Origin: Bacteroidota bacterium
Lineage (GTDB): Bacteria > Bacteroidota > Bacteroidia > Bacteroidales > B39-G9
Reading direction: 5' to 3'
Assembly (NCBI GenBank): GCA_015222055.1
Contig: JADFUR010000028.1
Location: 1 to 38,481, forward strand
Length of the DNA stretch: 38,481 bases
The position numbers and the translations under genes were made by a program. Each line of letters begins with the position of its first letter. The first letter of the stretch is position 1. Below are positions 7,809 to 17,045 of the stretch, piece after piece. The notes below the pieces were generated by a model that was not told the DNA's origin, did not search any database, and saw only the letters and a list, made by a program, of their open reading frames with translations.

Positions 7809-9770
7809 ATGTTTAAAAAATCAACAACAATTTTTCGACAATTAATAATAAATGTAGTATTACCTGCTGTTGTAGCATTGCTTATACTAGGTATTCTTAA
7901 TTATCAAAACACAAAAAAGATTCTTGTAGAATCTAGTGAAGCTAAAAATCATATAATATCTGACGAGATAATGAAAGTTCTTGAATTTCAAGATGTTGCA
8001 CTTGATGTTTTAGAACAAAATTTAGATAAAAAAATTGAAGGTTACAGCAATTCTGTTGTTAATAAATATCTTTATAACACAAAAAATATTAAAAAAGTCG
8101 ATCTTTATAAAGTGAGAAAAGAAATCGGCATGAACCCTAAGTTATGTGATATTTATGTAATTAATAATGAGGGTATTGTGATTAATACTACTTATAAAAA
8201 AGACAAGAATCTTAATTTTTTTAGTTTTGGTGAAGAACATAAAAATATGCTTTTGGGTATTTTAAAAAATAAAAAATTTAAAAGCGAAAGATTTGCTATA
8301 GAAGCATCTACACGCCGATTAAGAAAATATACCTATCAAGCTACTAATGATGGCAATTACATTATTGAAATTGGTATGTATTCACAAAAAGCTGATGAGA
8401 TAATTAATTTCATAAGAAATACCTTGAAAGATATTGCTAAAAAACAAGCAAGCATTAATGCCGTTGATTTGTTTATTGGTGCAGCCATACCTTTTTCATT
8501 AGATATAAGCACTAAGATTAAAGAAACACATAAAAAAATATTATATGAGGCTTTTCAAAATAAAGACACAATTACTTTAGTTGAAAAAGAAAACGGTTTC
8601 ACAATAAGCCATGAGTATATTTATATGTATAGAAAGAATACAGAATTATATAAAAATGCTGTAATTAGAATCGTTTCTGATAAAACAACAGAAATTAAAC
8701 GCTTACGAAACGAACTAATTAAATTTTTCATAATATTTGGATTAACTTTATGTGTAGTAATATTATTAATCTATAATAAAACCCGTGTTATTACCGATCC
8801 TATAAAACATCTGGTAACTAATGTAAATAGAATAACCGACGGCCATCTTAACGAAAGGGCAGAGGTTATAGGTAATAACGAAATTACTACTTTGTCGCAA
8901 AAGTTCAATATGATGATTTCTGAATTAGAAAGTTATTACTATGAATTGGAAGAAAAAGTAAGAGTACGAACAGCTAAAATATCTAAACAAAAAGAACAGA
9001 TTGAAGAACAAAATAAACATATTACAGATAGTATTAGATATGCAAAAAGAATTCAAAATGCTATTCTACCTCCTGACAAATATATCGAAAATATAATGCC
9101 AAACTCATTTATTTTATACAGACCAAAGGATATTGTAAGTGGTGATTTTTATTGGATTAACGACCTTGATGGTAAAATTGTTGTTGCCGCAGTAGATTGT
9201 ACCGGACACGGAGTGCCGGGAGCATTTATGTCAATTGTAGGAAGCAATCAGTTGAATCATGCTGTAAATGTAGTAAATGCACGAACTCCATCAGATATTT
9301 TAGATGCTTTAAATGAGGGTGTTACCGATACCTTGAGAGAAAAAGGAGATTCCTCAATAAGAGATGGGATGGATATTGCTATGTGCTCAATAGATTATAA
9401 AAATAATAAAGTACAGTATGCTGGTGCATATAATCCGCTGTATTTGATACGCGATAATGAATTAATTCAATATAAAGCCGATAAGTTTCCAATTGGGCAA
9501 AGTGGCGTTGATGAGTTTAAGAAATATACTAATAATGAAGTTGATGTTAAAAAGGGAGATACTTTATACATTTTTTCTGATGGTTATGCAGACCAGTTTG
9601 GCGGTCCTAAAGGGAAAAAATTTATGTATAAAGCCTTTAGAAATCTCTTGATAGAAATTAGCAATGAGCCAATTGATAAACAAGAAGAAATTCTTAATAA
9701 AACGATTAATGATTGGAAAGGAGATCTTGAACAGATTGATGATATAATAGTAATTGGAATTAAAATCTAA
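7809..9770 (+). CDS. Membrane sensor serine phosphatase: extracytoplasmic domain, HAMP, SpoIIE/PP2C
   Basis: Predicted PP2C-type phosphatase of the RsbU/SpoIIE family, which dephosphorylates Ser/Thr-phosphorylated partners such as anti-anti-sigma (STAS) proteins. The 653 residues contain TM1 ~11-31, an extracytoplasmic Cache-like sensor ~35-300, TM2 ~305-323, HAMP ~324-375 (VITDPIKHLVTNVNRITDGH), a coiled coil ~376-410 and the phosphatase ~440-653. The metal-binding aspartates are all present: GDF (446), VDCTGHG (463), RDGMDIA (520), SDGYAD (591) and QIDD (644-645), so it should be catalytically competent. No STAS or RsbW partner is encoded nearby, so its substrate may be in the adjacent TIR/nSTAND proteins or elsewhere. 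It starts 26 bp after the previous gene, consistent with cotranscription. Confidence 0.93.
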   Translation: MFKKSTTIFRQLIINVVLPAVVALLILGILNYQNTKKILVESSEAKNHIISDEIMKVLEFQDVALDVLEQNLDKKIEGYSNSVVNKYLYNTKNIKKVDLYKVRKEIGMNPKLCDIYVINNEGIVINTTYKKDKNLNFFSFGEEHKNMLLGILKNKKFKSERFAIEASTRRLRKYTYQATNDGNYIIEIGMYSQKADEIINFIRNTLKDIAKKQASINAVDLFIGAAIPFSLDISTKIKETHKKILYEAFQNKDTITLVEKENGFTISHEYIYMYRKNTELYKNAVIRIVSDKTTEIKRLRNELIKFFIIFGLTLCVVILLIYNKTRVITDPIKHLVTNVNRITDGHLNERAEVIGNNEITTLSQKFNMMISELESYYYELEEKVRVRTAKISKQKEQIEEQNKHITDSIRYAKRIQNAILPPDKYIENIMPNSFILYRPKDIVSGDFYWINDLDGKIVVAAVDCTGHGVPGAFMSIVGSNQLNHAVNVVNARTPSDILDALNEGVTDTLREKGDSSIRDGMDIAMCSIDYKNNKVQYAGAYNPLYLIRDNELIQYKADKFPIGQSGVDEFKKYTNNEVDVKKGDTLYIFSDGYADQFGGPKGKKFMYKAFRNLLIEISNEPIDKQEEILNKTINDWKGDLEQIDDIIVIGIKI

Positions 9771-9857
9771 GAAAGAATATCTTATACTAGCGGTTTTCAT
9801 AATTTGAAAAGCTTAGTTAGTAAAGACATTTTTTTTCAGATAAAATATATAAAAATA

Positions 9858-11318
9858 ATGATGAAATTTGACAATGATATTTTTATAAGTCTATCAGAGG
9901 AAGATATATCTTCTGATAAAAATAATTTGTTGGTAAATAATATTTGCCATTATTTACCACTTATTTTGGAGCAATCGTCAAACAAGAAACCAAATATTCT
10001 AAATAGCTCTGAGCTTAATAAATCAAAAAAAGATAAGTTAGATATATTTTCAAAAACATTGCTATTCGTTATTGTTTTAACCGAGAACTACCTTAAAACA
10101 GAAAAATGTATTAACGAGTTAGACTTGATTCTAGAAACGTTAAAACAACAAAGTTTACGACAAGAAAACAGAATTTTTAAAATTATTGATAGTAAAAAAA
10201 CAATAGAAAATCAACCAAAACTGTTACAACATTTTATTAATTATCGTTTTTTTGAGCTTGATAAAGAGGCAGGACGAATTATTGATTTTAATTCATTACA
10301 AGGTAACTTTTTAGAGAAAGCTCTCTGGTTAAAATTAATTGACTTAACTTATGATATTCAAAACTCTATTATTATGGAAAAAAATCAAGATATAGAGTTG
10401 CTAGATGCAAGAAAAACAATATATTTATCAAAATCAAGTTCCGACCAACTTGAAAATTACAATAGATTAAAAAGAGAATTTCTTCATCATAAACTAAATG
10501 TTATTCCCCGTTCTTATTTATCAAGCGACCCTGAGAAATTAAAACCTGAAATATTAAATAATTTAAAACATTCGCTCTTATCTATTCATATTATTGGTGG
10601 CGATTACGGCGATTTACTCGATAATTCAGAAGAATCGATTATGACTCTTCAGAATAAAATTGCTGCCAAATTTTATGAAGAAATAAGCTCGGAAAACCCT
10701 CATTTTTCTCGCATTATTTGGATGCCTCAAAAAATTGAATTTAAAAGTAAAAAGCAGGAATTGTATGTAAATCAACTCATACAAAATATTAATGCCGTAA
10801 AAGGTGCCGAAATTGTTCAAACGCCTATTGAAGTGTTAAAACAAATTGTTTTAACAAAAACCGAACAAATAAATACCCAAAACAATAATGATTTAATTGA
10901 AGAAAAAGCAAATGATGATATTAGAATTTATATAATAAACGATAAAAAAGATGAAGATAAAGTAGATGATATTATTAAGTATTTTGAAAATAATAATATT
11001 AAAATATTAGCATCTTCATATACAGGCAAACAGATTGATATACTTAATAAACACAGAGAAAATTTAGTAAAATGTGATGCTGTATTTATTTATTCAAATA
11101 ACAACTTACAATGGATTAAAAGTAAGATAAAAGATATAAAAAAATCACCGGGCTTTGGTCGAGATAAAGCTTTTATGGCTAAAGTTTTTTATTCTGATAT
11201 AGAATGTAATGACAGTACTTTATTTGATGACGATTTCGTGATTTTTGATAAACAAAAACAGTTTAATCCTGATCGTTTATCTTCTGTTTTAACTAAACTA
11301 AAAAAACAAAATGGATAA
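9858..11318 (+). CDS. Protein with three tandem TIR / DUF4062-like domains
   Basis: Cytoplasmic protein of 486 residues from the ATG at 9858. An upstream TTG at 9804 would add 18 residues before the domain. Domain 1 (~5-130) has a TIR pattern: DNDIFISLSEED at the first strand and VLTENYLKTEKCINELD, which keeps the CxxEL glutamate (E87) that is catalytic in NAD-consuming TIRs. Domain 2 (~185-310) is the TIR-like/DUF4062 type: KTIYLSKSSSDQLENYNRL, LLSIHIIGGDYGDLL, ESIMTLQNKIAAKF, FSRIIWMPQK. Domain 3 (~352-450) is again TIR-like: DIRIYIINDKKDEDKV, CDAVFIYSNNNLQWIKSKI. The gene overlaps the nSTAND NTPase by 8 bp, so the two are almost certainly translationally coupled and probably interact. NADase activity is possible only for domain 1. 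The proteins may be signalling adaptors rather than a toxin. Confidence 0.8.
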   Translation: MMKFDNDIFISLSEEDISSDKNNLLVNNICHYLPLILEQSSNKKPNILNSSELNKSKKDKLDIFSKTLLFVIVLTENYLKTEKCINELDLILETLKQQSLRQENRIFKIIDSKKTIENQPKLLQHFINYRFFELDKEAGRIIDFNSLQGNFLEKALWLKLIDLTYDIQNSIIMEKNQDIELLDARKTIYLSKSSSDQLENYNRLKREFLHHKLNVIPRSYLSSDPEKLKPEILNNLKHSLLSIHIIGGDYGDLLDNSEESIMTLQNKIAAKFYEEISSENPHFSRIIWMPQKIEFKSKKQELYVNQLIQNINAVKGAEIVQTPIEVLKQIVLTKTEQINTQNNNDLIEEKANDDIRIYIINDKKDEDKVDDIIKYFENNNIKILASSYTGKQIDILNKHRENLVKCDAVFIYSNNNLQWIKSKIKDIKKSPGFGRDKAFMAKVFYSDIECNDSTLFDDDFVIFDKQKQFNPDRLSSVLTKLKKQNG

Positions 11319-14300
11319 ATCAATATCATCAAAAAATAATAAAAAAACTTATTTTAATCCATTTCCCGGGTTAAGACCATTTAACATTAATGAAAGTCAT
11401 TTGTTTTTTGGTCGTGACGGGCAAAGCGACGAGATATTACAAAAATTATCCGACAATAGATTTATTGCTGTTATAGGTGCCTCAGGAAGTGGAAAATCAT
11501 CTCTTATTTATTGTGGTGTAATACCAATTCTTTATGGTGGATTTATTACCGATGCTGGCTCAAAATGGAAAATTATTAAATCTAAACCAGGTAATTCTCC
11601 TGTTAATAATCTTTCCGATTCAATTATTGATTCTTTCAAGCTTAGCTCAGACGCCGAATCTTCTGACAAAAAAAATATTATTTCATCTTTTTTAAACTCA
11701 AGCTCTTTAGGTCTTGTTGAGGCTATTAAACAATTTAAAAGCGAAAAAGATGAAAATGTACTTCTTATTATCGACCAATTTGAAGAACTTTTTAGATTTA
11801 AGAAAAATACAAATAACTTAAATTCAATTAACGAATCAATTGCTTTTGTAAATCTTTTAATTGAAGCAATAAATCAAACCGCTGTTCCTATTTACGTGGT
11901 TATTACCATGCGATCTGACTTTATTGGTGAATGTTCTCAGTTTCAGACTTTTACCAAGCTCATTAATCAAAGTAATTATTTGGTTCCCCAGATGACCCGT
12001 AACGATCTTCGTCAAGCAATATTAGGACCAATTGCCGTTGGTGGTGCACAAATAACTCCTTTTTTAGAGCAACAATTATTAAATGATATTGGCGATAATC
12101 CCGATCAACTTCCTATTCTCCAGCATTCACTTATGAGAACTTGGGATTATTGGTTGAAAAATCATGACAATAATTCTTCTATTAATATTGAAGATTATAA
12201 CTCTATAGGGAGAATGGAAAAAGCATTGTCTCTTCACGCAAATGAAGCATTTGATGAACTAAATCATAATCAACAAATTATTTGCCAGAATTTATTTAAA
12301 ACTTTAACAGAGAAGGGCTCAGATAACAGAGGTGTAAGACGGCCTTCGAGTGCTAAAGAAATAGCTGCAATTACAAATTCTTCTGTAGAAGATACAATTG
12401 CTGTGATTGATAATTTTAGAGGTCGTGGCAGGTCTTTTATTTATCCTTCTATTGAGTATCCAATTAACGAAAATTCTATTATTGATATTTCTCACGAGAG
12501 TTTAATGAGAATTTGGGATAAATTAACAAATTGGGTAAAAGAAGAGAATGACTCAATACAAATGTATAGCAGACTTTCTGACGCTGCAGCAAAATATCAA
12601 GAAGGAAAAACCGGTTTATGGCGACCACCTGATTTGCAATTAGCTATAAACTGGAAAGAAAAGCAAAAACCTACTCTTGCTTGGGCTCAAAAATACAACC
12701 CTGCTTTCGAAAGAACCATGGTTTATCTTCAAACAAGTAAAAAAGATTATGATGCCGAGGAAGAGAATAAAATAAAATTACAAAAAAGACAACTTCGCCG
12801 TACTCGTGTTTTTGCATTAGTGCTTGGTATTGCTTCAATCATATCTCTAGGTTTTATGCTTTATTCGGTTGTGATGAAACAAGAATCTGATAAGAATAGA
12901 GTTCTTGCCGAGAAACAAACTGTTTTAGCTAATCAAAATTTTAAAAAAGCGGAAGAACAAACTGCTATTGCTAAGGTAAAAGAAAAAGAAGCTCTAGAAC
13001 AAAAGGCTATTGCCCAGCAAAAAGAAAAAGAGGCCGCAAGAAGTGCAAAATATGCTTTATACCAAAAAGAAATAGCAAAGAAGGAATCCATTGAAGCTGA
13101 TAAACAGAGAAAACTTGCCCTTGAAAGTGAGAAAGTTGCTCTTAAACAAAAAGCAATTGCTGAAGAAGCAAGTGAAAAAGCTTTCTCTCTTCGTATGTTA
13201 TCTATTTCTCAGTCAATGTCGGTTAAATCAGCCCAAATTGATAACGATAATAACCTTAAAGCTCTTGTCGCTTACAAAGCTTACTTGTTAAACAAAAAAT
13301 ATAAAGGCATTGAGCAAAATCCCGATGTTTATAATGGACTGTATTTGGCTTCTAAGGCATTCGGTTTAAACAATAATGATGTTTTTAATGAACATAATAA
13401 TCCAGTAAAAGGTCTTGTTTTTAATAATGTCGAAAATGTTTTGTATAGCACGTCAAGTGATGGGAAAATTATTGCCTATGAAAAAACCGACACCTCAAAT
13501 TTTATTTTAGTTAATCAAAATGATGCAATAAATCGTAGTCTGGCAATTAGTCACGATGGAAAAACTCTTGCCTGCGGGACTAATGATGCAAAAATTCAAT
13601 TATTTAACATAACAAATAAAAATGATACGAATTTTGTTGTTATAAAAAATCATAAAGGAGCTGTTTTGTCATTGTTTTTATCAAATGATAATAATTCACT
13701 TGTTTCGTCGAGTACTGACAAATCTGTAACTATAACTAATTTATCGACCAAAAAAAATATTATTATTGCTAACGATGTAATGGTTAAGGGGCTTACTTGT
13801 AGCGATACAGAGAAATCAATAGCAGGATTTACAAATAAAGGGGAATTAATTATTTGGGATAAAATTAAAAATTATTCATATGAAAAATTTGTTGCTGTTA
13901 CAAATAAAGATAATACGGTATCTCTTGTTAATATTTTAGATTCTGCAAACTTAAAAAATAAGCTTTCTCACGATATTTTAAATGTTGTAAGGTATAATAA
14001 AAACGGAACAAAATTGGCAATGGGTGATATCAAAGGGAAAGTGTTTTTGCTTGATGTAGCTTCTAATAAAATTATAGTTTTACAAGGACAAAATGCACGT
14101 ATTAACGATATTCAGTTTAGCCCCGATAATAAATTTATTGCTGCGGCAAGTTCTGACGGAACAACTCAATTATGGGAAATGGAAAGCATTAATAACCAGC
14201 CAATTGTGTTAAAAGATAATGATGCGTGGATATTGAAAATTGATTTCACTAATGATTCAAAATATTTATACACAGCTTACTCTGACGGATTAATTCAAAA

Positions 14301-14433
14301 ATGGGCTACAAAACCAGTTATTATTGCTGATGATATTGGGTCTAAAATTGAACGAAATATGACACATAATGAATGGAATAAATTTGTAGGTGCTGATATT
14401 GAGTATAAAAAAATTAAATTAGATTTACCTTAA
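11311..14433 (+). CDS. nSTAND-type NTPase with transmembrane segment, coiled coil and C-terminal WD40 repeats
   Basis: Signal-transduction ATPase/GTPase with numerous domains (STAND), 1040 residues. The N-terminal block NPFPGLRPFNINESHLFFGR is the nSTAND1 signature. Walker A is GASGSGKS (56-63), Walker B VLLIIDQFEELF (D155), followed by ITMRSDF (~198-204). The winged-helix end carries DISHESLMRIWDKL (~392-405). A hydrophobic helix (~499-521) separates this from a Lys/Glu/Ala/Gln-rich coiled coil (~525-625) and a WD40 propeller (~690-1005; HNNPVKGLVFNN, SDGTTQLWEM, SDGLIQKWATK). With the NTPase inside the cell, the simple reading places the propeller in the periplasm, though a cytoplasmic peripheral arrangement cannot be excluded. 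Such proteins are switches that oligomerise when the repeats bind a trigger. It is coupled to the TIR gene, and the next gene starts 11 bp on. Confidence 0.92.
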   Translation: MDKSISSKNNKKTYFNPFPGLRPFNINESHLFFGRDGQSDEILQKLSDNRFIAVIGASGSGKSSLIYCGVIPILYGGFITDAGSKWKIIKSKPGNSPVNNLSDSIIDSFKLSSDAESSDKKNIISSFLNSSSLGLVEAIKQFKSEKDENVLLIIDQFEELFRFKKNTNNLNSINESIAFVNLLIEAINQTAVPIYVVITMRSDFIGECSQFQTFTKLINQSNYLVPQMTRNDLRQAILGPIAVGGAQITPFLEQQLLNDIGDNPDQLPILQHSLMRTWDYWLKNHDNNSSINIEDYNSIGRMEKALSLHANEAFDELNHNQQIICQNLFKTLTEKGSDNRGVRRPSSAKEIAAITNSSVEDTIAVIDNFRGRGRSFIYPSIEYPINENSIIDISHESLMRIWDKLTNWVKEENDSIQMYSRLSDAAAKYQEGKTGLWRPPDLQLAINWKEKQKPTLAWAQKYNPAFERTMVYLQTSKKDYDAEEENKIKLQKRQLRRTRVFALVLGIASIISLGFMLYSVVMKQESDKNRVLAEKQTVLANQNFKKAEEQTAIAKVKEKEALEQKAIAQQKEKEAARSAKYALYQKEIAKKESIEADKQRKLALESEKVALKQKAIAEEASEKAFSLRMLSISQSMSVKSAQIDNDNNLKALVAYKAYLLNKKYKGIEQNPDVYNGLYLASKAFGLNNNDVFNEHNNPVKGLVFNNVENVLYSTSSDGKIIAYEKTDTSNFILVNQNDAINRSLAISHDGKTLACGTNDAKIQLFNITNKNDTNFVVIKNHKGAVLSLFLSNDNNSLVSSSTDKSVTITNLSTKKNIIIANDVMVKGLTCSDTEKSIAGFTNKGELIIWDKIKNYSYEKFVAVTNKDNTVSLVNILDSANLKNKLSHDILNVVRYNKNGTKLAMGDIKGKVFLLDVASNKIIVLQGQNARINDIQFSPDNKFIAAASSDGTTQLWEMESINNQPIVLKDNDAWILKIDFTNDSKYLYTAYSDGLIQKWATKPVIIADDIGSKIERNMTHNEWNKFVGADIEYKKIKLDLP

Positions 14434-14444
14434 AATATAAAAAT

Positions 14445-15485
14445 ATGAAGCTCTTTTTTAAAAATATTATTCTCTTAATATCTTTTTTGTTATTAAGTGC
14501 TAATATAAGTGCTCAAGATGACTGTGCCTTAAATTTAAAAGAAGCACAAAAGTTATATACGCAAGGAATTATTGAGGAAATACCTGCTTTACTAAATCCA
14601 TGCTTAGAGCAAGGCTTTAATACTGAAGATAAAATTCAGGCATATAAACTTCTTATTTTAACTTATTTGTTTGATGATAATAAAGAATTGGCAGAAGAAA
14701 CAATGCTGAAATTTTTAAAAACAAACCCTGAATATAAACTTAATCCGGCTATTGATCCTGCTGAATTCATTTTTCTTTTTAATTCATATAATACAAAACC
14801 AATTTTTGAACTAGGTGTTACTGCAGGTTTAAATTATTCATTTCCTTTTATTACCAAATTATTTGGACCGGGAAATGTTGCCACTGATGTAAGTAAATAT
14901 AAGTCTTCGGGAATGGGTGTGCAGTTCGGACCAAAATTTATTTGCCATATTTCCGATAAATATGATATTGGAACACAAGTTGTTTATTCGCAGAAAAAAT
15001 TTGAATTAACAAGTGCTTTATCCGATTTTTCGAAAACTTCACTTATCGAAACCCAAAAATTAATACACATTCCTGTTGTGGCTTATTATAAATTTGAGCT
15101 CACCGAAAAAATTAAACCTTATGTCCTGTCAGGACTTGCTTACTCTTATCTTTTTGATGCTTCGTATAAGCCAGTGAGACAATATACTGACAATTCAAGT
15201 AATGACGTGTCTGGTTCTGATTTCTCATTAAAAGACTTTAGACGAAAAAATAATGTGTCTATTATTGTAGGTGCAGGTGCTCGATACAAAATCCCTCACG
15301 GGAATATATTTTTCAATATAAAATATAGTCTTGATTTGTTAAATCAGGTGAATGTTGACAATCGTTTGTCAGATTTTGATTTTATCTCAAGATATTATTC
15401 TTACGATAGTAATTTTAATATTAATAACTTAACCATTTCTGTTGGTTATCTTTATTCAATATTTAATCACAAAAAAATTAAATAA
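14445..15485 (+). CDS. Outer-membrane beta-barrel protein (porin-family, PF13568-like) with N-terminal helical domain
   Basis: Secreted by Sec: signal peptide ~1-23 (MKLFFKNIILLISFLLLSAN, cleavage near SAQ-DD). Residues ~25-115 are helical and TPR-like (ALNLKEAQKLYTQGIIEE, KIQAYKLLILTYLFDDNKEL), and in the mature protein would lie in the periplasm. From ~117 (FELGVTAGLNYSF) alternating strands fit an outer-membrane barrel: GMGVQFGPKFICHI, YDIGTQVVYSQKKF, KIKPYVLSGLAYSYLF, NNVSIIVGAGARYKI, LTISVGYLYSIF. It is 346 residues and ends one base into the next gene. Its place after the TM-WD40 NTPase suggests an outer-membrane partner for a periplasmic propeller. That is inference; no ligand is evident. 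Confidence 0.85.
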   Translation: MKLFFKNIILLISFLLLSANISAQDDCALNLKEAQKLYTQGIIEEIPALLNPCLEQGFNTEDKIQAYKLLILTYLFDDNKELAEETMLKFLKTNPEYKLNPAIDPAEFIFLFNSYNTKPIFELGVTAGLNYSFPFITKLFGPGNVATDVSKYKSSGMGVQFGPKFICHISDKYDIGTQVVYSQKKFELTSALSDFSKTSLIETQKLIHIPVVAYYKFELTEKIKPYVLSGLAYSYLFDASYKPVRQYTDNSSNDVSGSDFSLKDFRRKNNVSIIVGAGARYKIPHGNIFFNIKYSLDLLNQVNVDNRLSDFDFISRYYSYDSNFNINNLTISVGYLYSIFNHKKIK

Positions 15486-16672
15486 TGAAACGAATTTTAC
15501 CATTAATAATTCTTACAATCATATTTTTTGTAAGTGCCTGCAATAAAACGAATTTAAAACCCGAGCAGAAAGATTTTTTTATAAAACTTTTCGGTAGCTC
15601 AAGTCTTGATTATGGTGTTGATGTGAAACAAACCGACGATGGTTATATTTTGCTATCAACAACAACAACAATCGCTGACCAAGGAACCGATATAGTGCTT
15701 ATTAAAACAAATGAATATGGTAATGAACAATGGTCAATTACTTATGGTGATACTTTAAACGATTATGCAAACAGCGTTGTGGTTAATGCCGATGGTTCAT
15801 ATACTTTACTGGGAACTAAAACTGTTGATAATAATTCAATGTATGAAGATTTGTTTATTGCTAAAGTAAGCAATAACGGAGATAAACAATGGGAGAAGCA
15901 AATTAGCATAACTAATAAACAGTCGGGGAAATGCATTAAACAAACAAGCGATGGCGGATATATTATAGTTGGTAGCACAACAGCAAATAATAACACTGAT
16001 GTTTATCTTATTAGAACAGACCAGACAGGAGATACTTTATGGACAAAAAATTTTGGAGGTATTTATGACGATATAGCTAATGATGTTTTACAAAAAAGTG
16101 ATGACGGTTTTGTTATTATTGGAAGCACAAAAAGTTTTCCAACATTATCTCAAAATAATAATGTAATTGTTATTGAGACTAATGCAAATGGTATTATTAG
16201 TAATGCTCCTCAATATTCACAATTGCAGGGAGCAGAAGGACAAAATATTAAGGCACTGCCAGATGGTTCAGGATATATGTTAACCGGAACAATTCTAAAT
16301 GGAAAAAATGGTAAAAGAGATGTTTTCCTTGCAAAAATTAGTAGTAACATTTCTAATTTTGAGTGGAAAAAAGAATTTGGAGGTTCTGCCGATGATATTG
16401 GTAATGCATTGCAAATTACAAATGATAACGAAATCGCAATTATTGGTACAACACAAAGCTATAATGACGGTTCAAAAGACATGTATTTTATTAAAACCGA
16501 TAACTCAGGAAATGAGATTATTACACAAACTTTTGGTGGAGTCGGTATTGAAGAAGGAAACAATATTTTTAACACATCAAATGATGGTTTTATAATTATT
16601 GGTTCAAGTGAAGTGGAAGGTAATAAAATGATTTGTCTTGTTAAAACAGATGAACTCGGCAATTTGAATTAG
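15485..16672 (+). CDS. Lipoprotein beta-propeller with repeated DGGY...GxT...D blades
   Basis: Signal peptide with lipobox FVSAC (Cys ~19), then 395 residues in all. From ~32 about six to seven repeats follow one pattern, e.g. DYGVDVKQTDDGYILLSTTT, GKCIKQTSDGGYIIVGSTTA, DIANDVLQKSDDGFVIIGST and DIGNALQITNDNEIAIIGTT, each followed by a D-x-x-x-IKT strand and W/F-GG turn. This is a beta-propeller of a type common in Bacteroidota surface proteins. Its ATG overlaps the stop of the preceding barrel gene by one base (TAATG), indicating coupling, so barrel and lipoprotein probably form an outer-membrane complex. It ends the six-gene run, and a hairpin with a T-rich tail follows 33 bp later. Confidence 0.85.
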   Translation: MKRILPLIILTIIFFVSACNKTNLKPEQKDFFIKLFGSSSLDYGVDVKQTDDGYILLSTTTTIADQGTDIVLIKTNEYGNEQWSITYGDTLNDYANSVVVNADGSYTLLGTKTVDNNSMYEDLFIAKVSNNGDKQWEKQISITNKQSGKCIKQTSDGGYIIVGSTTANNNTDVYLIRTDQTGDTLWTKNFGGIYDDIANDVLQKSDDGFVIIGSTKSFPTLSQNNNVIVIETNANGIISNAPQYSQLQGAEGQNIKALPDGSGYMLTGTILNGKNGKRDVFLAKISSNISNFEWKKEFGGSADDIGNALQITNDNEIAIIGTTQSYNDGSKDMYFIKTDNSGNEIITQTFGGVGIEEGNNIFNTSNDGFIIIGSSEVEGNKMICLVKTDELGNLN

Positions 16673-16704
16673 TTTTAAAATATAACAATAATAAATAAAA
16701 TAGC

Positions 16705-16729
16705 TCTTTCGGATTTGTAATCCGAAAGA
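16705..16729. repeat. Hairpin repeat, family TCTTTCGGATT (copy 1), possible terminator
   Basis: Perfect 11-bp stem (arm TCTTTCGGATT) with a 3-base loop TGT, followed by TTGTTTT. It lies 33 bp after the lipoprotein gene and may end the six-gene transcript. An identical copy lies at 16911-16935 and a degenerate one at 25170-25193. Confidence 0.8.
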
Positions 16730-16757
16730 TTTGTTTTCAGAGTGAGTTCTAAAAATG

Positions 16758-16835
16758 GTGCAAGCGTCTTCGCTTGTACATTAATTTATTTGGATCATTC
16801 TTTTTAATAAAAGCACAAGCGAGGACGCTTGAGCT
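16758..16835. repeat. Two REP-like CAAGCG hairpins
   Basis: 16758-16779 (core CAAGCG, loop TCTT, one G-T wobble) and 16812-16835 (AGCACAAGCG, loop AGGA, one mismatch) belong to the same family as the pair at 3654-3727. The two lie ~33 bp apart, as in the kdsA intergenic pair (~19 bp), suggesting that the element may come as doublets. Confidence 0.8.
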
Positions 16836-16860
16836 ATTCGGGAAAAAGTCATCATAGACG

Positions 16861-16890
16861 TCATTGCGAGGGCGAAGCCCAAAGCAATCT
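16861..16890. repeat. TCATTGCGAG...AAGCAATCT hairpin repeat
   Basis: Outer stem ATTGC/GCAAT (16863-16867 with 16884-16888) encloses an inner stem GGGC-GAA-GCCC (16870-16880). It resembles the short TCATTGCGAG...GCAATCT repeats that I recall as widespread in bacterial genomes, including Bacteroidota. Only one copy is visible in this window. Confidence 0.6.
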
Positions 16891-16910
16891 GTTTATAATT
16901 ACCAACTTGC

Positions 16911-16935
16911 TCTTTCGGATTTGTAATCCGAAAGA
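16911..16935. repeat. Hairpin repeat, family TCTTTCGGATT (copy 2)
   Basis: Identical over 25 bases to 16705-16729. Both are preceded by a short TAGC/TTGC context. It lies 110 bp before the adhesin start and could act as an attenuator or simply be a repeat insertion. Confidence 0.85.
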
Positions 16936-17045
16936 CGAAAGATTTTAATAATTTATTAATCAATATATTAATAAAGTTTGTCAAAATATATTTTAGCAGA
17001 ATAAATTACTTCGTAACTTATGGAGTTTATCTAAATATAGCCATC

